From Acidobacteriota bacterium (GTDB lineage Bacteria > Acidobacteriota > Terriglobia > Bryobacterales > Bryobacteraceae), in the NCBI GenBank assembly GCA_947505565.1, contig CANNLB010000209.1, positions 1 to 5,896 of the forward strand: a DNA stretch of 5,896 bases, read 5' to 3'. Under the pieces are notes generated by a model. That model saw only the letters and a program-made list of their open reading frames with translations, was not told where the DNA came from and ran no database searches. The translations under genes and the position numbers were made by a program. Of this stretch, positions 1 through 5,896 are shown in pieces (position 1 is the first letter of the stretch; each line of letters begins with the position of its first letter).

Positions 1-183
1 GACGGCGTAGCAGATTTGATGGGGGACGGAGGCGAAGCCGGCTTCGTAGGCTTGGTAGCGGGTGAGGATGGCTTCCTTCGAATAGACGTAGAGGGGGGTG
101 CCTTCGCGGCGGGCGATGGCTTCGAGATCGCAGCCTTCGACGAAGAGATTCTGTTGGCGGTAAGTAAAGGGAGGGAGGAGCAT
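1..183 (-). CDS. lysA: Diaminopimelate decarboxylase, N-terminal fragment (runs off left edge)
   Basis: Reading the minus strand from an ATG at 183-181 gives 61 codons open to the window edge. The protein contains the pattern EGCDLEAIARREGTPLYVYS, then an aromatic-rich helix (TRYQAYEAGF) and ends ICYAV. This is the classic start of the PLP-dependent fold-III decarboxylase LysA: GTPLYVYS strand, helix, then the YAVKAN strand whose lysine binds PLP. That lysine would be the very next residue, outside the window. The family decarboxylates meso-diaminopimelate to L-lysine in the cytoplasm. The start was chosen because the frame has no other ATG, GTG or TTG between the preceding gene's stop (229-231) and codon 183. 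No convincing Shine-Dalgarno precedes it; a GGAG lies about 20 bases upstream, too far to be typical. The gene follows the metallo-hydrolase gene by 45 bases in the same direction, so co-transcription is possible. Related fold-III decarboxylases (ornithine/arginine) are a less likely alternative. Confidence 0.82.
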   Translation of the reverse strand, partial: MLLPPFTYRQQNLFVEGCDLEAIARREGTPLYVYSKEAILTRYQAYEAGFASVPHQICYAV

Positions 184-228
184 CTGGAAAAGAGGGATGA
201 AACTCCATGGTAGAACAGGCGCCGGGGG

Positions 229-1131
229 CTAATAGACGTAAGGGTTCTTCTGGATGGTCGAGCGGAACCGGGTTTGGTTGCACAGATAGACGTCGCCGGT
301 GAAATAGATGCCGGGTTCCGTGATCATTTGCGCGAAGACGAAAGTGCGGCGGAGCATGGCGACATCCATCTGGAGCGGAGGTTCATCGGGCTGGTAGGTG
401 GTGGCGCGCGGGTAGTCCTCGCCCTTGGTGCTGATTTCGATGTGGCAGCCGACGATGTGCTGGACGGGGTATTGGTCGACGAAGGCGATGAGGCGGCGCA
501 TGCTGGCCATCCACATTTCAAAGTTGCCGATGTAGCAGCGGCCGCGGTAGAACATGTCGCCGGTGAAGAGGATTTGGGTGTAGGTATCGTAGTAAGCGAA
601 CTCGGAATCGATGTGGCCGGGGTTGCCCCAGACCCAGAGTTTGCGGCCGCCGAGGTCGAATTCAATGCGCTCTTCGGGATACTTCCTCATGCCCCAGAAG
701 GCGAGCATCTCTTCGTGGGTGAGGCCCATGATGCGGGTGTTGGGCCGGTCGAGGAACTGGTTCTGCGCGGCGTAGTGGTCGCCGTGCAGGTGGCTGAAGG
801 CGAGGACGAGTTCCAGGCCGAGGGGCCTGTTGTTGCGGCGGCACCATTCGGCGATCACGCCATCGATGACCTTGCGGAGGGGCCATTCGGAGGGCGACGA
901 GGTGGAGCCCTGGTCGAGGAGGATGGCGCGGTCGTTGCCGAAGTAGAGGTAGAGAAACGCGCCTTCGTAGTTGTAGGCCTTGTTCTCGCGCATGATGACG
1001 GTGTGGGGGTTGTACCAGTGGACCTGGATGGGCGGGTCCTGGTTGTCGAGCAGGGACTTGGAGCCGTGGATCCACTTGGCGGGGAAGGTGCCGGGGGCGG
1101 GGAGTTTGGAGGAGAAATCGATGGGTTTCAT
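229..1131 (-). CDS. Metallo-beta-lactamase-fold hydrolase, intact metal site
   Basis: A 300-residue protein of the metallo-beta-lactamase (MBL) superfamily. The metal-binding set is complete: HLHGDH at residues 114-119 (H114, H116, D118, H119), H173 in NPGH, D192 in FTGD and H230 in VGCH. These are the ligands of a dinuclear, usually Zn or Fe, site. An N-terminal domain of about 60 residues precedes the first strand (RAILLDQGS at 69-76). A C-terminal tail of about 65 residues follows the last ligand and looks family-specific. No signal peptide or membrane segment is visible, so it is probably cytoplasmic. The substrate cannot be inferred, since MBL-fold proteins include lactonases, thioesterases, glyoxalases and nucleases. 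The ATG lies 2 bases after the TAG of the upstream paralogue, with no purine-rich ribosome site before it, so expression is probably coupled to that gene. The paralogue matches it along most of its length (APG..KW.HGS, N.DP.IQV, REN.A, FTGD, GHIE.S), pointing to tandem duplication. Confidence 0.9.
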   Translation of the reverse strand: MKPIDFSSKLPAPGTFPAKWIHGSKSLLDNQDPPIQVHWYNPHTVIMRENKAYNYEGAFLYLYFGNDRAILLDQGSTSSPSEWPLRKVIDGVIAEWCRRNNRPLGLELVLAFSHLHGDHYAAQNQFLDRPNTRIMGLTHEEMLAFWGMRKYPEERIEFDLGGRKLWVWGNPGHIDSEFAYYDTYTQILFTGDMFYRGRCYIGNFEMWMASMRRLIAFVDQYPVQHIVGCHIEISTKGEDYPRATTYQPDEPPLQMDVAMLRRTFVFAQMITEPGIYFTGDVYLCNQTRFRSTIQKNPYVY

Positions 1132-1133
1132 GG

Positions 1134-2075
1134 CTACCGGAGGTTAATGGTGACGGGCGGGGTGGGGAGGTCGGCGGGCCAGTCGCCGCGTTCGTCGGGG
1201 CCGACGCGGTTGAAGAGAATGAATTCGGAGCGGATTGAATACGTGGCTTTGCCTTGGATGCGGCGGGCATGGAGGAGCGCTTCGCCAATGGTTTCCGGCT
1301 CCAGTTGGAGCACGTGTTCGTTGGGTTTGAAATTGGTGCGGGTGGAGTATTGAACGCCGGGGACGGCGCTCATTTCGATGTGGCCGCCGAGGAGCCAGCG
1401 GGTGGGATGGGCGGTGGCGAAGGCTTCGAGGCGGGCGAGGGAGGCGAGGTAGTCGGCTTCGTTGGAGATGAGAATGCGCCCGGGGAAGAGGAGGTCTCCG
1501 GTGAACAGGTGGCCGGCGTAGCGGTCGTAGAAGGTGACGCCGTCTTTGTGGGTGCCGGGGGTGGGGACGACGGTGATGAGGCGGCCGCCGAGGTCGATGG
1601 AGCCTTGGGGGGCGGTGAGGATGGTGGTTTCGGGGCGGTTTTTGAACTGGGTGACGCCTTGGTTTTGGGCGACGTCCTCGGCGGAGGTATGGACGATCGT
1701 CAGGGGAAGGGTCGGCTTGCCGCGAAGGGAGCCGAGGCGGCGGAGGAGACCATCGACAACAGGGCGGAGGGGGTAGTATTTTTCTTCGGGGGTGGCGCCG
1801 GTATCGATGAGCAGGGCGCGGTCGGCTCCGGCGAGGAGGTAGGTGAAGGGGGCTTCCCAGTGGACGGCGATGTTTTCGCGGAGGATGATCGTGTCTTCGT
1901 TATAGGCGATGACTTGGATGCGGGGATCGCGATTGGTGGCGGCGCAGATGGAGCCGTGATTCCACTTATAGCGGATGGCGCCCGGGGCGGGGGTGGCGGG
2001 GGCGTAGTCTTTCGCAGCGGCGGAGGCGTGGGGGAAGGCGGCGGCGGCGAGAAGGGCTCGACGGGTGAAACGCAT
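1134..2075 (-). CDS. Exported MBL-fold paralogue with degenerate metal site
   Basis: A 313-residue paralogue of the downstream MBL hydrolase. It begins with a Tat-like signal: FTRRALLAAAAFPHASAAA (residues 3-21), twin arginines R5-R6, a short alanine-rich hydrophobic stretch and a plausible cleavage site near residues 19-22. The mature protein is therefore probably periplasmic. Where the neighbour has HLHGDH, this protein reads HTSAED (residues 129-134), so three of the four usual ligands in that motif are replaced and only H129 stays. The next ligand is shifted: PGTHKD (H176) instead of PGHIDS. The last two are kept, D194 in FTGD and H232 in GGHIE. It may therefore bind a single metal, bind none, or act as a non-catalytic binding protein. 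The start is supported by the signal sequence and an AAGGA ribosome site 5 bases upstream. The reading frame is otherwise intact with normal composition, so this looks like divergence and not decay. The MBL-fold assignment is firm; function is unknown. Confidence 0.85.
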   Translation of the reverse strand: MRFTRRALLAAAAFPHASAAAKDYAPATPAPGAIRYKWNHGSICAATNRDPRIQVIAYNEDTIILRENIAVHWEAPFTYLLAGADRALLIDTGATPEEKYYPLRPVVDGLLRRLGSLRGKPTLPLTIVHTSAEDVAQNQGVTQFKNRPETTILTAPQGSIDLGGRLITVVPTPGTHKDGVTFYDRYAGHLFTGDLLFPGRILISNEADYLASLARLEAFATAHPTRWLLGGHIEMSAVPGVQYSTRTNFKPNEHVLQLEPETIGEALLHARRIQGKATYSIRSEFILFNRVGPDERGDWPADLPTPPVTINLR

Positions 2076-2080
2076 GGACG

Positions 2081-2085
2081 TCCTT
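2081..2085 (-). promoter_or_regulatory. Ribosome binding site of the exported MBL paralogue
   Basis: AAGGA on the minus strand, 5 bases before the ATG at 2075-2073. It is the clearest Shine-Dalgarno match in the window and supports that start. The other minus-strand genes lean on overlap or close spacing to an upstream gene, so the MBL pair may be an independently initiated translation unit. Confidence 0.6.
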
Positions 2086-2157
2086 GGCGAGAGAAAAAGC
2101 AGCTCGGCAGGGAGCGAGGGCGGAACTGGCCGCGAGACATTGAGTTTAGCAGAGCGG

Positions 2158-3906
2158 CTATTCGACGCGGAGGATGAGAATGGTTTGGTCGTCGAACTGG
2201 GGGGCCTCTCCGACGTGGAGTTGGACGTCAGCGAAGATGGCGTCGACGACGGCTTGGGGAACGTCGCCGCAGTGGCGCTTGATGGCGATGCCGAGACGAT
2301 CGCGGCCGTACTCGACGCCTACTTCATTGAACGCGTCCAGGATGCCGTCCGAGGTGAGAACGATCAGGTCGCCGGATTGGAGTTGGACTACCGTTTCGTC
2401 GTAGCGGCGGTTTTCGAGAAGCCCGACGGGGACGCCGGAAGTTTCGGGATTGAGCAGCTCGTCGCCGCGACAGATGATGGGCGGGGTGCCGCCGGCGTTG
2501 GCCATCGTCAGGCGCATGGTGCGGGCGTCCCAGAGCATGGCTAGAAGGGTCGCGTATTGGGCTTCGGCTTTGCGTTCGGCGAGGTTTGTATTCAGCGCGC
2601 GGAGGAGGTCGGCGGGGCCTCGCTTGCGACGGGCTAAAGAGCGGAGCAGGCCACCGACGAGGGCGGCGTAGAGGGCGGCGGCGGCGCCTTTGCCGGAGGA
2701 GTCTCCGAAGACGATGGCGATTTGGCCGCAATCGTAGTCAAAGAAATCGAACAGGTCGCCGGAGATTTCGCGGGCGGGCTTCAGGCCGACGGCGATTTGG
2801 AGCCCTTCGAGGTCGGGGGGGTCGCTGGGGAGGAGAATCGACTGGAGCTTACGGGCGGCTTGGAGATCGGTTTCCATGCGCTGTTCGCGCTGGGTGATTT
2901 CGTCGTAGAGGCGGGCGTTTTCGACGGCGCTGGCGATGGTGGGGGCGAGCAGCGTAAGCGTGCGGACGTGTTCGAGCGTGAAGTTATTGAGGCGGGAGCT
3001 TTCGATGTCGAGGACGCCGATGACGCGGTCGCGGAGGAGAAGGGGAACCGCCACTTCGGAGCGGATGTTGGGATGGGTGGCGATGTAGCGGGGGTCGGCG
3101 GCGGTGTCTTCAATCCGGATGGGCTGGCGGAGACGAGCGGCCGCACCGGTGATGCCCTGGCTGAGGGGAATGTGATCGGGGGTGACCTCTTCGTCATAGC
3201 GGATGGAAAACGAGTGGCGGAGGACTTGGCGGGGTTCGTCGAGGAGGAGAATGGCGAAGGCGTCGTAATCGATGAGAGAGCGGATGATCGCAGCGAGTTT
3301 GCGGAGGAGTTCGTCGAGATCGAGGATCGACGAGAACTCCTGGGAGACGCGCGCGAGGGTGCGCATGGTGCGGTGCTGGACGTCGACGCGGCGGTAAAGG
3401 CGGGCGTTGTCAATCGACGACCCGACGCGGGAGGCGAGCAGATGGACGAGCATTTTGTCGTACTCGCTGTAGGCGTTGAGCGAGGTGGACTGGAGGTCGA
3501 TGACGCCGACGAGTTTGCCGCGGGCGATCATGGGGGCGGCGAGTTCGCTACGGACGGCGTCGAGGGCGGGGAGGTAGTTAGGGTCTTTGCGGACGTCGCC
3601 GGACAGGACGGTTTCGCGCGTTTGGGCGGCGATGCCGGTGAGGCCTTCACCGAGGGGGATGATGAGGTTTTCGACGATTTCCTGGCGGTGGCCGACCGAG
3701 TAACGGATCCGGAGGCCTTTGCGGCGCTCGCTGTAGAGCAGGATGGCGAAGAGCTGGGACGGGATAACGCGGGTGACGATGCTAGCGACGTTGCTTAAGA
3801 TACGGTCGAGGTCGAGGGTTTCCTGGGTGGCGGCGGCTACTTCGAGGAGGAAGTCGAGGATTTCGGTACGGTCTTTGAAGCGGACGCCGGGAGGGGATGG
3901 ATTCAT
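2158..3906 (-). CDS. GAF-GAF-PP2C (SpoIIE/RsbU-type) serine phosphatase
   Basis: A 582-residue soluble signalling protein with three domains. GAF 1 spans about residues 29-168 and GAF 2 about 194-332. Each ends in the typical helix ([19 protein letters not shown]). A short coiled coil (about 333-360, with [14 protein letters not shown], the usual linker before this phosphatase class) leads to a SpoIIE/PP2C-like phosphatase (about 365-582). The metal-binding aspartates are present: D384 in SGDLFDF, D402 in GDSSGKG, D520 in TSDGILDAF and D572-D573 in FDDQT. It is therefore expected to be an active Mn/Mg-dependent Ser/Thr phosphatase, probably acting on an anti-sigma-factor antagonist (STAS) protein when the GAF domains sense a ligand. 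Small departures from consensus are GDSSGKG for GDVSGKG and NAGG for NAGH. No kinase, STAS or sigma gene is nearby, so the partner is encoded elsewhere. Its ATG overlaps the deoC stop as ATGA, which ties its synthesis to the aldolase. No transmembrane segment is seen. Confidence 0.92.
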   Translation of the reverse strand: MNPSPPGVRFKDRTEILDFLLEVAAATQETLDLDRILSNVASIVTRVIPSQLFAILLYSERRKGLRIRYSVGHRQEIVENLIIPLGEGLTGIAAQTRETVLSGDVRKDPNYLPALDAVRSELAAPMIARGKLVGVIDLQSTSLNAYSEYDKMLVHLLASRVGSSIDNARLYRRVDVQHRTMRTLARVSQEFSSILDLDELLRKLAAIIRSLIDYDAFAILLLDEPRQVLRHSFSIRYDEEVTPDHIPLSQGITGAAARLRQPIRIEDTAADPRYIATHPNIRSEVAVPLLLRDRVIGVLDIESSRLNNFTLEHVRTLTLLAPTIASAVENARLYDEITQREQRMETDLQAARKLQSILLPSDPPDLEGLQIAVGLKPAREISGDLFDFFDYDCGQIAIVFGDSSGKGAAAALYAALVGGLLRSLARRKRGPADLLRALNTNLAERKAEAQYATLLAMLWDARTMRLTMANAGGTPPIICRGDELLNPETSGVPVGLLENRRYDETVVQLQSGDLIVLTSDGILDAFNEVGVEYGRDRLGIAIKRHCGDVPQAVVDAIFADVQLHVGEAPQFDDQTILILRVE

Positions 3907-4784
3907 CTCTTACCCGCTTCGGCGAGGATTTGGACGGAGGCGCTGGCCCCGATGCGGCTGGCTCCGGCGGCGGCCATGGTCTTTAGATCTTCGTAGGAAC
4001 GGATACCTCCGGAGGCTTTGACGCCGATGCTAGGGCCGACGGTGGCCCGCATCAGGGCGATGTCGGCGGCGGTGGCGCCGGACTTGGCGAAGCCGGTGGA
4101 GGTTTTGACGAAATCGGCGCCGGCTTGTTTGGCGGCCTGGCAGGCGGCAACCTTTTGTTGATCGTTGAGCAGGGCCGTTTCAAGGATGACTTTAAGGATG
4201 GCTCCGCCGCGATGGGAGGTTTCAGCGACGGCGCGGATGTCGGCTTCGACCGTCGGAAGGTCACCGGATTTGAGGGCGCCGATATTGAGGACCATGTCGA
4301 TTTCGGTGGCCCCGCTCTTGATGGCTTCGGCGGTTTCGGCGCATTTCGAAGCCGTAGTGGTGGCACCGAGGGGGAAGCCGACGACAGTGCAGACTTTGAC
4401 GGCGGAGCCGTGGAGTTCGCGGGTGACGAGGGAGACCCAGTAGGGGTTGACGCAGACGGAGGCGAAGGCGTATTTGCGGGCTTCGGCGCAGATTTGGCGG
4501 ACGTCGTCAACGGTAGCGTCAGGGCGAAGGATGGTGTGGTCGATGAGCGACGCGAGTCCGCTATCGATGCGGGTGAGTTTTTCGCTGGCGGAGACGCGGC
4601 AGGCGCCGGCGGCGACGATCTCTTTCGTCTTTTTTTCGCAGGTTTGGGCGCAGCGGCCGGTGCAATCGGGGCAGACGAGTTCGGCGATGTTGAGGCCTTC
4701 GCCGCGGCGGGCGGAGGGTTGGACGCGGGAGAGGATTTGCTCTCCGATTTGGGCGACGAGTTGTTCGAGTTCGGCTTCGGTCAC
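3903..4784 (-). CDS. deoC: Deoxyribose-phosphate aldolase with N-terminal targeting-like extension
   Basis: A 293-residue class I aldolase of the DeoC family, about 50-70 residues longer than housekeeping enzymes. The TIM barrel starts near residue 78 ([12 protein letters not shown]). Catalytic residues are visible: D163 in EIDMVLN, Schiff-base lysine K198 in LKVILET and proton-relay lysine K256 in GVKASGG, plus the phosphate-site segment KTSTGF (227-232). The expected reaction is cleavage of 2-deoxyribose-5-phosphate to glyceraldehyde-3-phosphate and acetaldehyde. Residues 1-21 form a predicted amphipathic helix ([20 protein letters not shown]) resembling microcompartment encapsulation peptides. 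It is followed by a flexible stretch and four cysteines in C-x2-C-x3-C-x3-C spacing (C38, C41, C45, C49). The start is GTG, overlapping the rpiB stop as GTGA; the helical peptide begins exactly there, which supports it. No strong ribosome site is seen, so translation is probably coupled. Its partner gene suggests sugar-phosphate catabolism. The aldolase call is firm; the compartment role is inferred. Confidence 0.93.
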   Translation of the reverse strand: MTEAELEQLVAQIGEQILSRVQPSARRGEGLNIAELVCPDCTGRCAQTCEKKTKEIVAAGACRVSASEKLTRIDSGLASLIDHTILRPDATVDDVRQICAEARKYAFASVCVNPYWVSLVTRELHGSAVKVCTVVGFPLGATTTASKCAETAEAIKSGATEIDMVLNIGALKSGDLPTVEADIRAVAETSHRGGAILKVILETALLNDQQKVAACQAAKQAGADFVKTSTGFAKSGATAADIALMRATVGPSIGVKASGGIRSYEDLKTMAAAGASRIGASASVQILAEAGKR

Positions 4785-5392
4785 TGGGCGTATTTCTTTT
4801 CGAGGGCGGTAATTTTATCGATGCGGGCTTGGTGGCGGCCGGCGGCGTAGGGGGTGGCGAGCCAGGTGCGAAGTACCTCCTCAGCCTGGCTCATGGTAAG
4901 CATTTTGCCGCCGAGGGTGAGGACGTTGGCGGCGTTGTGCTCTTTCGAGTTTCGGGCGGAGGCGCGATCGTAGCAAAGGGCGGCGCGGATGCCAGGGACT
5001 TTGTTGGCGGCCATGGCGGACCCGATGCCGGCACCGTCGATCATGATGCCGTAGGCGGCTTGGCGCGCGGCGACGGCGTTGGCAACTTTCTCGGCCAGGT
5101 CGGGGTAGTCGACGGGTTGTTCGGAGGCTACGCCGACGTCGAGGACGAGGTAGCCAAGTTCGAAGAGAACAGGTTTGAGCGTTTCCTTCATCCGGAAGCC
5201 GCCGTGGTCTGCTCCGATCGCGATGGTACGGGCGGGGTCAACGGGGGGGCGGATTTGGGAAGCGGGGAGTTCGACGAGGGCGACTCCGCGTTCGCGCGCC
5301 AAATCGCGGGCCGCCGGGGTTACAATTGTCCCGGTGGCTATTTCGAGATGTCCATGCGAAGGCACGTCCTGTGCTGTGATTACTGGGGGCAT
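4781..5392 (-). CDS. rpiB: RpiB/LacAB-family sugar-phosphate isomerase with EutQ-like N-terminus
   Basis: A 203-residue protein. The RpiB/LacA/LacB isomerase domain begins near residue 56 ([15 protein letters not shown]) and runs to the end. It keeps D62-H63, the [19 protein letters not shown] core (122-140) and H152-N153 in [12 protein letters not shown]. Typical RpiB is about 145-150 residues, so roughly 50 residues are extra. That extension (ITAQDV...[18 protein letters not shown], residues 5-37) resembles the short segment that opens EutQ and other microcompartment-associated proteins. The family interconverts ribose-5-phosphate and ribulose-5-phosphate or related aldose/ketose phosphates. 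The position of the catalytic cysteine of E. coli RpiB (ICGTGIG) is aspartate here (D119 in IDGAGIG), so substrate or mechanism may differ and the symbol denotes family only. It is first in the operon with deoC and the phosphatase. The ATG at 5392 is used because upstream sequence is intergenic; only a weak GGAT lies in front of it. Confidence 0.88.
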   Translation of the reverse strand: MPPVITAQDVPSHGHLEIATGTIVTPAARDLARERGVALVELPASQIRPPVDPARTIAIGADHGGFRMKETLKPVLFELGYLVLDVGVASEQPVDYPDLAEKVANAVAARQAAYGIMIDGAGIGSAMAANKVPGIRAALCYDRASARNSKEHNAANVLTLGGKMLTMSQAEEVLRTWLATPYAAGRHQARIDKITALEKKYAQ

Positions 5393-5430
5393 ACATCCGC
5401 GCTGTCGCCAATGACGTAGATCCTATTGTA
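5393..5430. promoter_or_regulatory. Compact divergent intergenic region between rpiB and the plus-strand gene
   Basis: Only 38 bases separate two divergent start codons, so the control sites for both must overlap each other or the coding ends. On the minus strand a TACAAT (5430-5425) is one mismatch from the -10 consensus and would give an rpiB leader of about 26 bases. No matching -35 is seen at the usual distance, which would fall inside the opposite gene. On the plus strand no Shine-Dalgarno precedes the ATG at 5431. A weak TAGATC at 5418-5423 sits where a leaderless transcript's -10 would be, but the match is poor. No clear operator palindrome is visible. Confidence 0.3.
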
Positions 5431-5896
5431 ATGTTTTGCCGCCATCCTCTGCCGATTTTGCTTCTGACCCTGTCGAGTGCCTTTGGGCATCCGGTGGGGA
5501 ATTTCAGTGTCAGCCACTATACCCGATTGGAGCCGACGGTGTCGGGGTTGCATTTACGCTATGCGTTGGACTTGGCGGAGATTCCGACGTTTGAGCTGCT
5601 GCGGCAGTGGGGCGTGAAGGCGGACGGTCCGCGGGCGGAGTTGGACAAGAAGGCCGCGGGGCAGATGGGGGAGTGGGCGAAGGGATTGGAGATCCGGATG
5701 GGCGGGAAGGCGGTGGCGCCGGTGGTGAGGCTGGCTCACGTAAAGGTGAGCGAGGGGGCGGGGCAGATGGTGGTGATGCGGGTGGAGGGGGAGTTGGAGG
5801 TGGTAGCCGGGGCCGGGGCGGTGACGTTTGAAGACCGGAACTACGCGGAGCGGGCGGGTTGGAAGGAGATTGTGATTGCGGCGGGGCCGGGGGTGA
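5431..5896 (+). CDS. Secreted N-terminal part of a probable NicO-type nickel/cobalt transporter protein (runs off right edge)
   Basis: An open frame of 155 codons from ATG 5431 with no stop before the window end. Residues 1-19 form a Sec-type signal (MFCRHPLPILLLTLSSAFG). The mature part starts HPVGNFSVSHYTRLEP, then LHLRYALDLAEIPTFELL. This 'HPxGNF...YxRxE...RYxxDxAEIPTFE' pattern matches what I recall of the extracytoplasmic N-terminal domain of NicO/RcnA-like nickel-cobalt transporter proteins in soil bacteria. The membrane domain would lie beyond the window, and no metal-binding motif can be confirmed here. The hydrophobic signal at the N-terminus supports this start; no other start codon lies nearby in frame. 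Codons end overwhelmingly in G (GTG, GCG, GGG, GAG), unlike the C-ending codons of the minus-strand genes. The gene is divergent from rpiB with a 38-base gap and has no evident functional link to it. Alternative: a stand-alone secreted protein of unknown role. Confidence 0.65.
   Translation, partial: MFCRHPLPILLLTLSSAFGHPVGNFSVSHYTRLEPTVSGLHLRYALDLAEIPTFELLRQWGVKADGPRAELDKKAAGQMGEWAKGLEIRMGGKAVAPVVRLAHVKVSEGAGQMVVMRVEGELEVVAGAGAVTFEDRNYAERAGWKEIVIAAGPGV

Noticed and set aside
206..208. ATG on the minus strand at 208-206 as an earlier lysA start
   Set aside because: It is in a different frame from the LysA-like protein and gives an Arg/Pro-rich nonsense translation; the in-frame ATG is at 183.
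16..213. Small plus-strand open frame at the left edge
   Set aside because: Opposite strand of the lysA fragment, whose protein has clear family motifs.
274..1353. 359-codon open frame on the plus strand opposite the MBL genes
   Set aside because: It lies antisense to two recognisable MBL-fold genes, has low-complexity G/A/V/D/E-rich composition and no domain pattern. Strong third-position bias creates such frames.
2094..2115. Terminator-like GCTC/GAGC hairpin followed by five T on the minus strand, between the phosphatase and MBL genes
   Set aside because: The stem is only 4 base pairs and the T-run short, too weak to call a terminator. The 82-base gap otherwise shows just the AAGGA ribosome site and no convincing promoter.
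2722..3798. 358-codon plus-strand open frame opposite the phosphatase gene
   Set aside because: Antisense to a complete GAF-GAF-PP2C gene, with biased composition rich in D, E, G, A and V and no family motif.
4125..4850. 241-codon plus-strand open frame opposite deoC
   Set aside because: Mirror of the DeoC reading frame, glycine/aspartate-rich without any recognisable domain.
5554..5831. Short open frames on both strands at the right edge (5554-5739 minus, 5607-5831 plus)
   Set aside because: Both overlap the signal-peptide-bearing plus-strand gene in other frames. One is extremely Gly-rich and the other His/Arg/Leu-rich, as expected of shadows.

Overview
The window is GC-rich DNA from a bacterial chromosome. 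Protein style and gene content suggest Acidobacteriota, perhaps a Solibacter/Bryobacter-like lineage. This is an impression from sequence style, not a database result. It holds seven protein genes: five complete and one partial on the minus strand, and one partial gene on the plus strand at the right edge. No RNA gene, insertion sequence, CRISPR array or integration site was seen.

Right to left on the minus strand, the first block is rpiB-like isomerase, deoC-like aldolase, then a GAF-GAF-PP2C phosphatase. The three are chained by 4-base stop/start overlaps (GTGA, then ATGA), so they are almost certainly one translationally coupled operon. Both enzymes carry N-terminal additions absent from housekeeping versions. 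RpiB starts with an EutQ-like 'ITxxDV...[15 protein letters not shown]' segment. DeoC starts with a short amphipathic helix resembling a microcompartment encapsulation peptide, followed by a four-cysteine cluster. An aldolase/isomerase pair of these two families is the signature I recall for 'sugar-phosphate-utilising' bacterial microcompartments (SPU BMCs). No shell protein gene is in the window, so this remains an inference.

After an 82-base gap comes a tandem pair of metallo-beta-lactamase-fold paralogues. The upstream one is exported (Tat-like signal) and has a degenerate metal site. The downstream one has an intact HxHxDH site and no signal. Their coding sequences are 2 bases apart. Forty-five bases further on is the start of lysA (diaminopimelate decarboxylase), which runs off the left edge.

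On the plus strand, 38 bases from the rpiB start and divergent from it, begins a secreted or membrane-anchored protein. Its N-terminus resembles the extracytoplasmic domain of NicO/RcnA-type nickel-cobalt transporter proteins of soil bacteria. It runs off the right edge.

The plus strand is strikingly G-rich throughout: minus-strand genes use C-ending codons and the plus-strand gene uses G-ending codons. This suggests strong replication-strand skew, with the minus-strand genes on the lagging strand.
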